Source: Mermis nigrescens (Eukaryota > Nematoda > Enoplea > Mermithida > Mermithidae). From it: DNA of 64,000 nt. The position numbers and the translations under genes are program-made. Below the pieces are notes generated by a model, which saw only the letters and a list, made by a program, of their open reading frames with translations, was not told the origin of the DNA and searched no databases. Below, piece by piece: positions 1-11,689 of this stretch. Numbering within the stretch: the stretch's first letter is position 1; the number at the start of each line of letters is the position of its first letter. The stretch spans positions 124,001-188,000 of the forward strand of contig JAVLUZ010000732.1 in NCBI GenBank assembly GCA_036768485.1, in the 5' to 3' direction.

Positions 1-955
1 CCCCGGTTCCGTCGGGGATTTCTCCGCCCTGAAGGCAGTCCAAAGTGGTGGAACCGGGGTTCCTTAAGTAGGGCCCAATAGGGTTAACACCCCGACCCCG
101 TTTCCGCAAAAATTTCCACAATTGAAGGGGGGTTTAGTGGCTCGGTAACGGGGTACCCCATTATTCATATGTGAAACTGACCCCGGTTCTGTCGGGGGTT
201 TCCCCGCCTTGGGAGTTCCGCCACTTTGGACTGCCCCTAAAGCGGAGAAACCCCCGACGGAACCGGGGTCAGATTCACATACGAATAATGGGGTACCCCG
301 TTTGCGAGCCCCTAAATCCCCTTCACTTGTGGAAATTTTGGCGGAAACGGGATGGGGGTGTTGACTCTGATGGTCTCTACTTGGGGAACCCCGGCTCCGC
401 CACTTTGGACTGCCCCCGAGGCGGAAAAGCCCCTGACGGAACCGGGGTGAGATTCACATATGAATAATTGGGTACCCCGTTCATGAGCCCCTAATCCCCC
501 ATTCAGTTGTGAAAATTTTGGCGGAAACGGGGTTGTGGGTGTTGACCCTGATGGACCCTCCTCAAGGAACCCCGGTTCCACCATTCTGGACTGTCCCCAG
601 GGCGGAGGAACCCCCGACGGAACCGAGGTCAGCTTCACATATGAATAATGGGGTAATCCGTTACCGAGCCCCCAAACCCCGCTTCAGTTGTGGAAAGTTT
701 GGCAGAAACAGGGTTGGGGCTGTTGACCCTAATGGACCCTACTTAAAAAACCCCGTTTCCGCCACTTTGGACTGCCCCCAGGGCAGAGAAACCCCCGACG
801 GAACCGGAGTAAGATTCACATATGAATAATGGAATACCTCGTTTCCGAGCCCCTAAACCCCTGTTCAGTTGTGGAAATTTTTTTGCGGAAACGGGGTTGG
901 GGCGTTGACCCTGATGGGTTCTACTTGGGGAAACCCGGTTCCGCCACTTCAGATC
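1..955. repeat. ~180-bp satellite array with internal inversion
   Basis: A unit recurs with the landmark ATTCACATATGAATAATGGG near 271, 451, 632 and 811, a spacing of about 180 bp. Each unit also carries CCCCCGACGGAACCGGGGT and GCCACTTTGGACTGCCCC. The first ~205 bases carry the same unit as its reverse complement, so the array switches orientation around 200-220. Open frames here exist in both strands and several registers and are by-products of the GC-rich repeat. Confidence 0.9.
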
Positions 956-1050
956 ATTTCCGTTTCCGTTTCCGTTTATACCCATTGTTTCCGTTTCCGT
1001 TTCCGGCTTTTACCCATTGTATCCGTTTCCGTTTCCAGATTTTACCCACA
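953..1050. repeat. Degenerate CCGTTT / TTTTACCCATTGT simple repeat
   Basis: Runs of CCGTTTCCGTTTCCG alternate with TTTTACCCATTGT-like spacers directly after the satellite. The same satellite-plus-pyrimidine arrangement recurs at 5985-6215, so the two parts probably travel together. Confidence 0.8.
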
Positions 1051-1130
1051 CCAGGGAAAACAACTTTGCTTACTTCAGTTTTCGATACATTTTGCATAAG
1101 ATTCGCTCGCATTAGATGCATAGGTGTTGT

Positions 1131-1745
1131 TTTGACCTAAAGTCTGTCCTTTTGACCTCTTTCAACCTTCCGCTTCTGCCGTACCATCTATTGTTCTTTT
1201 ATTTCACCGCTTATTGTATCAATTTCACTGTCGTGCATATCGCTATACAGAAGAGGATGTATTGCATATGTCGCATGCTGAATCTCTCCTATTCTTCAAC
1301 ACGTCTTACAATGCTAATTGATAAGACATTCTGGTCAGGTTTTTGTTTACTGCGTATATTCCGACTCTGTTCCGTTTTTGATTTACCAACACGGCTGTGT
1401 CTAGCATGGCTTATATCAACTTCAAAGCTACTGTCTGGCTTTTCTTCCTAATCCTTTATTCTGAAAACCTCGTGTATCCAGCAACTCATTATGGCCACGT
1501 TCTTGCTTTTCGGCTATACCTCGATATATGAAACAATTCATGCGCGTAATATAAAAAAACAAACTTTCGATAATAAAACTTTACACTGATGAATGATTTG
1601 TACGTTCCTTACTGTTTAACAGTGTTTCAATTCGAAATTAAAGCGAAGGTGAAAATTTCAAATGATAGAGTTAGCATAAACGAAATTTCCGCGAATAAAT
1701 AATGTATTTAATATCTATTGTGTACAAATTATGTTGCACTTGATG
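1131..1745 (+). repeat. Dispersed repeat, second copy at 40350-40930
   Basis: Starts with GTCCTTTTGACCTCTTTCAA and stays alignable for about 600 bp with 40350-40930 (shared stretches include TGCTGAATCTCTCCTATT and the CGAATAAATA region near the end). No coding frame is conserved between the two copies, so this is a dispersed non-coding repeat of unknown class. Confidence 0.75.
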
Positions 1746-2248
1746 ACAGCTGAATTGTTAATACTCTTGAATCATCATACTGTAAAAGAAGTCTCAAGAA
1801 TTTAGAAACAGACAATACCTAATTTTCTACAGGACCTATAGTCCCTTCCATTGAATCAATGGTTTTTTACCCAATTCATTCCACATGAATTCGGCAACAA
1901 AAGCGACTTTAAGACCCGTTTGTAGACATTTTGAACTTTTTAATGAAGCTCTTTAGCAAGTAAAACAGACTGAGCTACAACTCAAATCATTCAAAGCTAT
2001 GATGGACCTGTCCTGATATACTTCTCGCAGCTATGTGCGGAAGTCTAAGTTTTCAGGATTATTTTAACTTTCACAGGCATTGTGACTTGGTCCTTCTTCT
2101 CTCTTTTCTACCTCTAAAAAAGCGTTTTTGTAAGTAGATTAGGTATACTCAATCTTGTCTGTTTTGTTGCATCAGAATAATTTCCCTGGCCAGTTTATAT
2201 GTAACCTATTCCACAGTTTATCACATTATGTTACACACTGTATAATTA
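1746..2248. other. No gene recognised
   Basis: AT-rich sequence with no open frame of note, no RNA signature and no repeat that I could match elsewhere in the window. Confidence 0.5.
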
Positions 2249-2440
2249 CTATAGTCTGTTTCACGAAACCTTGTGCATGGATAACAATCCTTGAGTTAAT
2301 GCCAATCGATTATAAGAGCGGTTTAAACTGAAGCAGCAATCGTAATACTGTGTATAGGCATATGAACATTTACTATGCAAAATTTTATTACAATAAACTG
2401 CCTCGTTAATACTTTTTTAGCTGCTCGCTAGATCGCCAAA
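2249..2440 (+). mobile_element. MITE-like repeat, TATAGTCTGTTTCACG family
   Basis: Begins TATAGTCTGTTTCACGAAAC and continues through a GCAGCAATCGTAATACTGT segment and TAGCTGCTCGCTAGATCG. The same sequence is found at 20323-20645 with both terminal repeats, and in reverse orientation ending near 21623. No right-hand terminal repeat is visible here, so this copy is probably truncated. Confidence 0.65.
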
Positions 2441-3290
2441 AAGTGATTCCCAAGCACAGGGTTTGAAGTAGACTATAAGTTCCTGTTGGCATCAAAGTTT
2501 AAATGACGACTACAGATTAGCAAGTGCTAAACTATGTGTAATACAAAAGTGAGTGAGAAAGCTGTCAAATTAAGAGGATTAAAAAATTTAATACGATGAC
2601 AAATAAATGACACGTGAATTTTTATACAATCTGCAGCATACTGGGCTTTACTGATATCAATCTTTTTGGAAATCGGGCAGTGACGCGCTCTATCAGCTAA
2701 TCATACAAATCATGAATCACACCCTTATCTTGCATGCAAGTGGAGATTTTTCCCAGAAGGCCATGGTGAAGTTAGATTCTGAAGTAAGGAATGTACTTTT
2801 ATATTATTCCACTTCGCTTTCAACTTCTTTTTTTCAAAGAATGATCGGGTGATCTTTTTATCCATACAGGCTCAATAGAACTACATAGTGGTTTCTTGCA
2901 TCAGAGAACAACTAATGTCCACATATACTTACTCATGCGTGTGCATATCACTAAAAAATAAACACGATTTTTCAAATATACACTGTGACCATTTAACGCA
3001 TCCATGATTCTGGACAATGCAATCGGATACAAACCTAGAGCCTAAATAACAGATGAATTGAATCCGTTTATCTGCACAATGAATTCTTAAAAAAAGAGCT
3101 GTTCATAATCCGTTCACTTTTAATGAGAGTGATAACTTCTACGATCAGTTACTATTCACCATCCGTTATTTGAAGTCATTTATAGCTTCCAGCGTAGATC
3201 AAGCTACATTAAGAGGAAAAATTGCCGAAAACTATTTTTGTCTAGTTTACTGGTGAAAATTGAATCAGCTCAAATAATAACCTGGGAAAA

Positions 3291-3458
3291 ATGCTTTATT
3301 TAAGCATTTCAATAAGCATTTACTGTTTAGTCAATACCTGTTTCGCACTTATTGGCTACGGACATTGCAGCCATGGCTATGGTACCCTAATCTGTCCAAG
3401 AGCACACGGTCCTTTTGTTGCCTATATCAAAATGATGGATCAAGATGGTGGTGAGCAT
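3291..3458 (+). CDS. TTL-A exon 1
   Basis: 56 codons from ATG at 3291 to a GT donor at 3459 (GAGCAT|GTAGGA). A stronger-looking donor, GTGAGC at 3451, would put exon 2 in a frame with immediate stops, so the 3459 donor was chosen. The reading frame is preserved in copy B at the same length. Confidence 0.75.
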
Positions 3459-6400
3459 GTAGGAGTTTGCAGATTTGGGTGCTTGACTTTCAGGACTGGA
3501 ATTAACTGTCATTCGAGAAATACGGCTGACTTCCACTGAATCTTTTGAAAAAAAATTCAAAGACATGCTGTTTATGCATTTTGTTGCGATTTTAGATTCG
3601 AAAGTTTATCATTTTTTACAGCTGAGTATCGTCAGATTGCTATCGGATTCTTCAAGAGATTATCTTAAATTACTTTTGGAAACGTTACTACTGTGCCTGA
3701 CTAGGCACATTGCTGGTCATCTGAATTTGGGGGACTAAAATTTTGAAGTCAGATATCTCAACTACTCACGTAGATAGACGTAAGTAATGCTGTTTTTGAG
3801 CATTAATATTGAAAACTAAATCATTTTATTTGAAGCGTCAGAAAGTTGAGACACAGTCACCATGTTTACTGAAATTTTGGTTGTTTGGAAGACAAAATTT
3901 ATACAAGAGCAATAAATTAGGCGCGAGGCGCCCGAAAAAGTTTGAGCATATTACTCGTAGCTTGAAAGTTTGCCTAAATCCATTTTAGCAGTGTTTCAAA
4001 TACGCAACAAGAACTTTCAATTTTTTTCTTACGAAATCCCTTGTAAAAATTCCTGCTTTCAAGATATAGTAGAACTAGTCCCCCTATCCCCACGTGCCTA
4101 TGCCTGACCCTTTATTGTTCCTTGCATTAAATACGGGAGATGGTAAGTTCATACCCCATAATTTGTACTCCACAATCGATGTACCCCAACAATTCATCTC
4201 CGTCATAATTCGTCCCCATTACAACTTGTCCACCGCAATTCGTCCTCAATTTCACAATGATAACAGAGATGCGATCAGCTTTTAACGATCTTTAGCTGAT
4301 TCCCGAGTAATATGTATTATAGAACAAGCAAGAAAAATTATAAAATGGAATCTGAAACTTTAAATTGAAAGCAATGTCACGTGAGTAGATAGTCAATCAT
4401 CGCTATCCGCACGATTTTACAAATTGGATTCGGAAAACTAAATATCTTGGTGTGCTAAATAACGAGTAGCATTTTTGTGGCATTAAGAAGTGCACGCCTT
4501 AGTAAATAACATTTAAAAAATTATCAGAGACAGCAAACCGACAAATTATTGTGATTATTAATCAATTCAATGTATTTAGCTCGATCTGCCAAGCTTGTTG
4601 TCAGTGAATATTTCTAAAGCTCATGACTAAACGTATGCGAAACAGACTATAATGAAAATGCCATAAGCTATATATAAAAACGAATAAATTCTTCATAAGG
4701 GATTATTCATCATTTAAATCAGAAGTACGTTCCAGGTTTCTATTTGTGGAGGGACGAATTATGGCGGGGGACAAATTGCGGGGCGACAACATGTGGTGGG
4801 GATGAATTGTTGCAGAGACAAGTTGTAAGGGACAACTTGTGATGGGACAAAATAAGCAGGGACGAACGAATTGTGGGGTACAAACTTTATGCAAACGATC
4901 AAATACAAGAAATGCGTTGAAGGTATTATTGCATATGAGTACTTGCGGAGCGGATTAATTGAGTCCTGATATTGAGATACCACATGAATTTTTAAAAGGA
5001 ATCGCCAAGAAAATTAGGCGCAATCCTACCCTGAGAAAAAATTGGTGTTTAAATCGTCATTTATGCTTAAAAAGCAGTAAAAAATGAAAAATATAGTGTA
5101 AAGCGTAAATCAGCGCAAAGTAGTGTTAAGTGTAAGTAGTGTAAAGTGCAAAGTGGTGTAAAGTGTAAATTGGTGTTGAGTGTCAAGTGGTGTACATAAG
5201 TTTAAAGTGTAAAGTGGTGTGAAGTGTAGAGCGATGTAAAGTGTAAAGTAACGTAAAGTGTAAAGTAGTGTAAAGTGTAAGGTGGTATAAAATGTAAATT
5301 AGCGTTGAGTGTCAAGTGATGTAAATTAGTGTACAGTGTAAAGTGGTGTGAAGTGTAGATCAATGGAAAGTGTAAAGTAGTGTAAAGTATTGTAAACTCT
5401 ACAGTAGTGTAAAGTGGTGTGAAGTGTAAAGTAGTTCACATCCACTCTTCATATTCGTTATTATCCTATTCCTATCATAGGCTTGCCTTATACTGTATTG
5501 TAGTGTAAACGAACCCTTTCCATGGCCGCTCTTGTCCCAAGGCCTTTTTGTTAAAAGTGTCAGTGTAAAGGAGCCCCAGTGGCGCATGCGAACCTCAGTG
5601 GCGCTTGTGAACCTTAATGGCGTTTATTTTTTGAAGGTTCCGGAACTACCCCTTCCCAGGGACAACTATTTTTAAATTTCTGGAACTAGTCAATCCCCAG
5701 GGACAACTTTTTTAAAAAGTTCCGGAACTACCCCTTTACCAGGACAATTTTTTTAAAGTTTCAGGACTCCAGGGACAACTATTTTGGCGAAATGCCCAGG
5801 GCGCACTCAGGACGCACCTCTAAGCCCCGTCCATGTTATAACATAGGGAACTCCCTCGAGACGCACATTTTTAGTGCTAGGCCTTCGTATTAACACCCCC
5901 TTCTCCAGCTGCCCCACACGTCCGCCTATAATACTACAAAGGAAAAAAGTTCCCGAACCTAATACCCGAACTAAACGTTCCGGAATAACACCAGGGTCGC
6001 ACGGTATACTACTAAGGGTGTTCAATCTGAGGGTTCTACTTGCGGAACACCGTTTCCGGAACATTGGACTATCCTTGGGTTGAGAAACCTCGATGGAACA
6101 GTGCGCACAATAATTTACATTCCCATTTCCGATTCCGTATTTTACCCATCGTTTCCATTTCCGTTTTCAACTTTAAACTATCTGTTCCGTTTCCATTTCC
6201 GGATTTTACCCACACCCTGATTTGCTGCGATATTTATCCATTGTGCTGCTCACTGAATAGGAAGGCATTAATGTAATCAGCGCATGATCTAAACATAAAC
6301 GCTGGTCACAGGTGCAACATCTTGTGGAATCTTGTTGGACCTATAAAAGCCATCAATATTTTTAAATCTCCATCCTCTCAATATAAGGAACTTCCCATGT

Positions 6401-6767
6401 ATGATCTGCTTTTCATGATTATTTATCTGTTGCATTGTACCAGATTTGGATGGATAGTGACGAGTTAATGGGTCAGTCGAGTGCAAATGGCACTGGAATC
6501 GTGAAATTCAACGTCCATGGTTGTGGGCAGGATGAAGCCTTGATGGGATTTAAACCAACAACGCCTGATCCATATTTGTTTATCAAGACAACCTGTACAA
6601 AACCCGGCGAAGCCAGTCCTAAAAGCTTTTACACTCCCGTACGCAATTATGCAAAGACAATTAACTTTGGTGAACTCAATTTGTATGAAATAATAGGAGG
6701 TTTTAAATTTTGTTATACTGTGCTGCTTGATGGAGGTTTAAGAAGCAGAAAAGATTGTAATTATTAA
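3291..6767 (+). CDS. Transthyretin-like (TTL) secreted protein, copy A (two exons)
   Basis: Predicted 163-residue protein from exons 3291-3458 and 6444-6767, joined in phase 0. Residues 1-19 form a signal peptide (hydrophobic, ending NTCFA). The mature part fits the nematode TTL domain: GYGTLICP and GPFVAYIKMMDQD in exon 1 match the family's G-x-L-x-C ... V-K-L-x-D-x-D start, and exon 2 supplies DSDELMG, VKFNVHGCG, DPYLFIKTTC and the late NFGELNLYEI strand. TTL proteins are small secreted beta-sandwich proteins, common in nematode secretions; ligands are mostly unknown. Cysteines are frequent (Cys35 in LICP, in HGCG, in KTTC and near the C-terminus), consistent with extracellular disulfides. 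The intron is nearly 3 kb and repeat-filled. Family assignment is firm; the exact donor is less so. Confidence 0.85.
4090..4900. repeat. Inverted pair of CACAATTCGTCCCC-type repeats
   Basis: Positions ~4145-4255 hold several degenerate copies of a 15-20 bp motif (ACAATTCATCTCCG, ATAATTCGTCCCC, ACAACTTGTCC). Positions ~4745-4890 hold the reverse complement series (GGACGAATTATGGCG, GGGACAAATTGCGG and so on). The arms could fold back over a ~480-base spacer. The left arm is missing from block B, so it inserted after the duplication or was lost there. Confidence 0.65.
5095..5440 (+). repeat. GTAAAGTGTAAAGTGGT minisatellite
   Basis: About 340 bp of imperfect GTGTAAAGTGT / AGTGGTGTAAAGTG units, roughly 10-20 bp each, inside the TTL-A intron. 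Block B has no equivalent. Confidence 0.85.
5628..5795 (+). repeat. Short tandem repeat with CCAGGGACAACTATTTT
   Basis: Three to four imperfect ~55-bp units containing GTTCCGGAACTACCCCTT and CCAGGGACAACT. GTTCCGGAAC is itself palindromic. In the TTL-A intron. Confidence 0.7.
5985..6215 (+). repeat. Isolated satellite unit plus pyrimidine tract
   Basis: A diverged single unit of the 1-955 satellite (GGTTCTACTTGCGGAACACC, ACATTGGACTATCC, GATGGAACAGTG) followed by the CCATTTCCG / TTTTACCCATCG tract, in the order seen at the left edge of the window. Confidence 0.7.
6444..6767 (+). CDS. TTL-A exon 2
   Basis: Starts after the acceptor TGTACCAG (AG at 6442-6443) and runs 107 codons to TAA at 6765-6767. 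A second in-frame AG, GGGTCAG at 6470-6476, would drop the first 11 codons; this is the site that copy B seems forced to use. Confidence 0.8.
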   Translation: MWMDSDELMGQSSANGTGIVKFNVHGCGQDEALMGFKPTTPDPYLFIKTTCTKPGEASPKSFYTPVRNYAKTINFGELNLYEIIGGFKFCYTVLLDGGLRSRKDCNY

Positions 6768-6787
6768 TCTTATCGGTTTTACTGTGC

Positions 6788-6793
6788 AATAAA
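6788..6793 (+). terminator. Polyadenylation signal AATAAA of TTL-A
   Basis: AATAAA 21 bases after the stop codon. The aligned position in copy B reads AATTAA, so B has lost the canonical hexamer. Confidence 0.6.
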
Positions 6794-7139
6794 CATTTAG
6801 TAAAAATACTATTTTCCTTTATTCCTCCTCATGTATTCACCTTTTTCTGCTATCATCTCTAAAAATGATATATTTTTCTTTAAAAAAATTAGATGCACTG
6901 TTTTCGGCGTTTAAGCGATATTTTAGCTCAAACTATTTTGTTTTGTTGAAGGTCAGAAAAAGACAAAAAATGTTTTTGGGCAAAATGACACCACCTTGAC
7001 TTAAATTTTTAATGCTCTATGGTCGGAATCGATTTGTTATATTGCAAATAAAAAATTTTTGACATTCAATAGTACTGCAATATGTACTCATTCTATTATT
7101 GCACATTTAGATTCAGAACCTTGTTTTTTCTCCTAACTT

Positions 7140-7275
7140 TCGATCGACACCGGCCACCTGGTAGCTAATAACCGGTGGTTTTGGTAGCGCAGGATGGCGT
7201 GGCAATCAGGTTTTTATGGCTGGTAGCCACTGATTGCTAGGGCGAAATAGCGGGAAACCAACAAAAACCTGCTAC
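7140..7275. other. Hairpin-rich segment downstream of TTL-A
   Basis: About 380 bases after the TTL stop, a GC-richer stretch with inverted pieces: ACCGG...CCGGT, and GTTTTTATGGCTGG facing CAACAAAAACC. The equivalent segment follows copy B at 16700-16840. It may be a small mobile element or a structured RNA; nothing in it identifies a known RNA family. Confidence 0.35.
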
Positions 7276-8469
7276 TCTGATATGGTGGATCAAACACTAT
7301 TTATAAAATAAGGGAAAATTCATACTTACTGCTTTCTGAATTAAAGTCAAATTGTATTTTATTTAAAAGAATTCCCTAATAGCTACATATGACCTGCTGT
7401 GTTTCCCTTTACTGTCTCTGCTCAGTCATGTTCATGATCTAATGTATCAATTACTATCGAGTGCCGAAATACGAATATTGCATTCAAAAAACATAAGCAA
7501 AAATTAAGATAAAAAAGGAGCTCGTACTCGTACATTTGAATTTTTTTGTACAACCTTTATCAATTCATTTTATCAACCCTTATTATGCCAAACTAGGCAA
7601 GAACGCGCTTATTGTTATCAAAAGAACTCGCACAGAAAGCGCATCTGAAAAATTTAACATTTCTAATTTTGATATTGTCCCAATTTCAATTCAGCCATAA
7701 GTTGGTTGAAAAATCCTTCCTCGTGACACTTAGTAATATAATTTTTGACCCAAATTCGCCGCGCTTAATCATTTCTGAACTAGCAAGGAAAAATACTTCC
7801 ATGAAACAAAAACGACAAATCTACTCAGCATTGAGGATTATTAAACAACATAAAAAGGGGATTAAGAAAAGTCACTTACATATGCGTGCAAAAAATCATA
7901 CTTTCTCTAAGCAATACAAAAATCGGAGTATATTATGTAGCCTTCTAGGAAAAGATGCAATCTTTCAAACATCTTTACCGTTTCACATAAGAACTAATAA
8001 TAATAATTTGAAATGTGTGCTCTTTGTTAATTTTTTTGCACGCTTGATTCACTTTGTTCAACAGCTGATAAAAACTAAGTAAAATGGACAAAAAATGTGT
8101 CATTATATTTTTATTCGAATTAGTAAGCAAAGATGGTATCGACTGTTAATTGCACACAGTCATAATATTCATGTGTTGTCCGATTTACAAACATTTGTGA
8201 CTTTCAGTAGAAAACTTTTATCTGACGCAAATCAGCATTTAATTGCACTAAGATAATCAAATCTTTACGTAATCATTCAGCCGTTTCACAATATCAGTCT
8301 GTTTGCTTTCCTACAGCTGTTGCATATCTAATTTGCTGTATTTACGACCGTTTTTGATTCAAACGGAACTTTAAAATTATACAGGTTCTATTTGCTCACT
8401 ACAATAACTGTCTTGTTAGTAGGTTTAAGCTAAACACGCTATTTGTTTCAGTTGATAACAAAGTGCTAA

Positions 8470-8760
8470 TATACTTTGAGTTCCGCGTTGCTTAACGAAA
8501 GTTTGATTTTAGCAGATACTTATGACTCTCGGGCTCATAGGTGACTTTCTTGAATATCTAATTTTCTATCTTTAATTTGTCCGCAATTCTAAGTATATTT
8601 GTTCTCTTTGTTCCATCGGCGTTTTTCCTCGATAGGAAAAAGGTATTTAAGATTAATTTAAATTCAGCTTTGCGGAGCAATAATTGATAAGCATCGCCAA
8701 GGTGCAAGCATCCGAATATTCGGCGATACACTTGGTTTAAGTAGCAAGAGCTCCTAGATG
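8470..8760 (+). repeat. Dispersed repeat with GTGTTGCTTA / GGTGACTTT landmarks
   Basis: A ~170-bp module (TTGCTTAACGAAAGTTTGATTTTAGC, GGTGACTTTC, TCTTTAATTTGTCCGCAATTC as short landmarks) is shared with 18080-18330 (duplicate block), 15530-15710, 20090-20260 and 56670-56840. Non-coding. The rest of 8083-9044 holds nothing recognisable. Confidence 0.6.
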
Positions 8761-9052
8761 AAAAAGTAATACGATTTTTGTGATCAGCAACCTCTTGTTA
8801 CCCGCAATTCGCGTTTCTTAAAACGTGTGCAACTGCTCCAGAAATATTTATAGTCTGTTTCTTTAATCTAGCGCATTGATCCGCTCGGGAAACTAAAATC
8901 CTTATTACTGCAGCGCTCCACTTATCCCTTGCTCGACGGAGTCTGTAGCTAATTGTTTTTATTGATATGGCGTGTTAAGGGATGCAGGATTTGGATGTTA
9001 TACTAATAAGAAAAATGGTTTGCAGGAGCGGATTCATGCTTTAGGTTAAAAC

Positions 9053-10210
9053 TAGTGATGTGAAAGATCCAGATTTTTACCCAGATCCAGATCCATATAA
9101 AGAAAGGGTTCAGATTTTCTGGCAGATCCAGATCCAGATCAGATAACCAGATCAGAAATAACCAGAAAACAAATACAGATCCAGATAAGATCGTTTTGCC
9201 AGATCAAAATTTAAAAAGATCCAGATACAGATCCAGATCCAGATAAAAATATTTTTTGTGCAGAAATTTGTATTGCTAAAAAGGAGGGCGTAAAGCGCTC
9301 GAACCTACATGCATTGGGGGATCTCGGGTTTATAGACTAATATAACAGCCCCCAGAAGGGTCTGGGGCAGAGCCGAGGAAAATTTGCATTTTAGAGCTTT
9401 TACATAAGAATGATATCAGTAAAAATTGTCTAAAAAGTAAAAGCTCATAAGTTTAGAATTTTACCAATGGGCATGCGTCAGATAACAAACGATACATTAC
9501 CTAACGACACAAAATGCAATACTATAAAGAAAATTTCTTTCAATTCACGAGAAAAAATGCTGTTAAAATTCATGAAAAATGACAGATGCATCTACTAAAA
9601 CCATACATGTACAGCATAGAAATTCTGGGGGGTCAATGTCAAATTTTTTCAAACATCAAAAAAAGCGATAAAAATGGCCCATGGGCACTAGTCAAAATGT
9701 TCCCATTTTAGGCAAAAAAGTTCTCTCAAGGGTCAATTCTGATGATCATTCATGTGAAAAAAACAACCCTAAATACATTTTTATCACTTAAGTTACTTTT
9801 CTGTAGAGCTTTGAAAATTTGTCTAAAACCAAAAAATTATGGGAAGTCAGCGGCCCTTTTTGGCCACCATCGGGGGAGGGTCAGCACGGATCTGGTGGGT
9901 CAGAACTTCAGAAGACCCCCTCCACCCCCACATGCATGTAAGGCTTCAACCACTTAGGAAACCTACCTACAGTAAATCGCAAAACAGAAAGAATACTATC
10001 GCACAAAAATAACTTTCTGATCTGTTTAACTAGATATAACTTGACTAAACAGATCCAGATCCAGATAAAGATCGGGTTCTGATTTTCTGGCAGATCCAGA
10101 TTCAGATCAGATAACCAGATCAGAAAATAACCAGGTCCAAATAAAGATTATCTGGATCTGGATCTGAATCTGATAAAAAGATCAGATCCAGATGATCTTT
10201 TGCATCACTA
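9053..10210 (+). mobile_element. Non-autonomous hAT-like element, 8-bp TSD
   Basis: Starts TAGTGATG and ends CATCACTA, flanked on both sides by the identical 8-mer GTTAAAAC (9045-9052 and 10211-10218). Terminal inverted repeats of this form with 8-bp duplications are the hallmark of the hAT superfamily. Subterminal DNA is crowded with AGATCCAGATC motifs at both ends. It contains no transposase; the interior (about 9600-9950) is another dispersed repeat starting CATACATGTACAGCATAG. Block B has only a single ATTTAAAAAAAC-like site near 18640, i.e. an empty target. Confidence 0.88.
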
Positions 10211-10228
10211 GTTAAAACTATATACATC

Positions 10229-10498
10229 CATAGGTAGGCAGCACCGAAATTCTGGGAGGGGGGGGGTGAAAAAATTTTCAAAGGTCAAAAAATGGTCTTA
10301 AAAGTGGTCGTATGGCGAAAAACATTATTTTTCGACGTTTCTCATTGAGCACTATCCAATGGCATCAAAAAATCGCTAAAAAAGCAAAACAAATTTTCAA
10401 AATTTGAATTCGGGGGAGGGGGTATTTTGATTTATGGGGGGGGGGGTATTTCAATTTCTGGGGGATGCATACCCCCAAAACCCCCACGCCCATGTTTG
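10229..10498 (+). mobile_element. Family A MITE (hAT-like), TSD TATACATC
   Basis: Begins CATAGGTAGGCAGCACC and ends CCCACGCCCATGTTTG, flanked by TATACATC at 10221-10228 and 10499-10506. The aligned site in block B (TATGCATCC near 18652) has one copy and no insertion. No coding capacity. Confidence 0.88.
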
Positions 10499-10499
10499 T

Positions 10500-11360
10500 A
10501 TACATCCCTTTATTCGATTTTTCGCAGAAAAATCGCATTCGAACTCTGCGCTGCAGTAACTGATTCTTTGATGAGAAACTTTATTGAATAATGATTTTCC
10601 ACAAGATACCGACTTGCCTTTCGACAAAAATATCCTTATTAGCGTGAATGCCTGCTTGCTCCGTGGTATTGACGCAGGAAAACAGAACGGAAACCACCTC
10701 AGGTGCATACTTTGACGTACATATGTGGTTCTAATCGTGCATGAGCGTGGACTAAATCAAACTTGAGTCTTAGGTAGTGCGGTAGCGCATATGGTTACCC
10801 CTAACACCCGTGCACCTCTCTACAGCTATAACGGTCATATTTCGGAGATGCCATTTTTGTAAAACATAGATAACAAAAAATTAGCTGCGGGTGAGTTTTT
10901 TCCTTACACTCTATGTCTAGCGTGTAAAGAGCGTGTAAAGTTTTTGCGTAACCTTATAACATAGGAAGATTTTGGTTTGCTCTTGAGGTAAGCTCGTACA
11001 CAACACAGTGTAAATACATCATACAATTTAATAGGACAGAATCGAAGAGAATAGAATTCTATCGTGAACACTAATCCGTTTTCTGGATTTCGCATTAGTT
11101 CTTGAGTGGGAGCGTAAAGAATGTAAGAATCTGGAGGTGGAAAAGCACATTTTTGTCGTGATTTCGTCTGCTTTATATCTGTCAATTTCTCCGTTTATGG
11201 GTCGGAAAAAATCCATCTCGATAGAAGATTTTAACAATGTTCGTATAAATTCAATGCGTAGTACTAAAAAGTACGTTTTTACGTCCCTGTAGTTTGCCAA
11301 CAGCGCTGGTTATCAATAAGGACGCCCAAGGTATTCTAAAGATAAATACGTTCTAAGGGT
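10500..11360 (+). repeat. Dispersed repeat shared with 18650-19398 and 54545-55270
   Basis: Landmarks GTGTAAAGTTTTTGCGTAAC, AACACAGTGTAAATACATC and TTTATGGGTCGG-like segments align with block B and with the interval 54545-55270 far away. All three copies carry a family A element at the same internal point, so that insertion predates their spread. Confidence 0.7.
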
Positions 11361-11366
11361 TACACC

Positions 11367-11598
11367 CACACAGGTGAGCGACACCAAAATTCTGGGGGGT
11401 GCAAGATTTTTCAAAGGTAAAAAATGGCTTTAAAAACTAGTGGTATGGTGAAAAACACCATTTTTTAACGTTTCTCATCGAGCACTATCCATTGGCATTA
11501 AAAAATTTCGAAAAAAATCAAAAATTGAATTCTGGGGATGGGTATATTTTGGTTTCTGGGGAGGGCGTATTTTACTTTCTGAGAGGTAGCATACCTCA
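11367..11598 (+). mobile_element. Family A MITE, older copy
   Basis: CACAGGTGAGCGACACCAAAATTCTGG start, ACACATCGCGC right flank. The target duplication is decayed here, but the paralogous copy at 19407 retains it. Exact right end uncertain. Confidence 0.7.
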
Positions 11599-11689
11599 AC
11601 ACATCGCGCAACATGCGGATGGAATTTGCGTATTCAGCTTGTCATAAATCGACCGTTAAACACAATAGACGAGCATTTTGAACATCGCC

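Larger units (their letters stand above)
2643..11600 (+). repeat. Tandem segmental duplication, block A
   Basis: From about 2643 the sequence aligns collinearly with block B (11905-19800): upstream flank (GGGCAGTGACGCGCTCTATCAG), TTL exon 1, intron ends, exon 2, ~2.3 kb of 3' flank and a downstream repeat-rich stretch. The middle of the intron (about 4436-6218 here, 13805-15750 in B) is unrelated between blocks. Block A privately holds insertions at 9053-10210 and 10229-10498 and near 4115-4270. Confidence 0.85.

Noticed and set aside
171..1140. Several 80-110 codon frames on both strands
   Set aside because: They lie in the satellite, appear in opposite strands and shift between units; no protein family recognised.
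3451..3456. GTGAGC as donor of TTL-A exon 1
   Set aside because: A good consensus, but it leads exon 2 into stops within a few codons at the only nearby acceptor; the GT at 3459 keeps the frame.
7612..8082. 156-codon frame downstream of TTL-A
   Set aside because: It has no ATG at its start, no recognisable domain, and the duplicate at about 17190-17500 is frameshifted and truncated.
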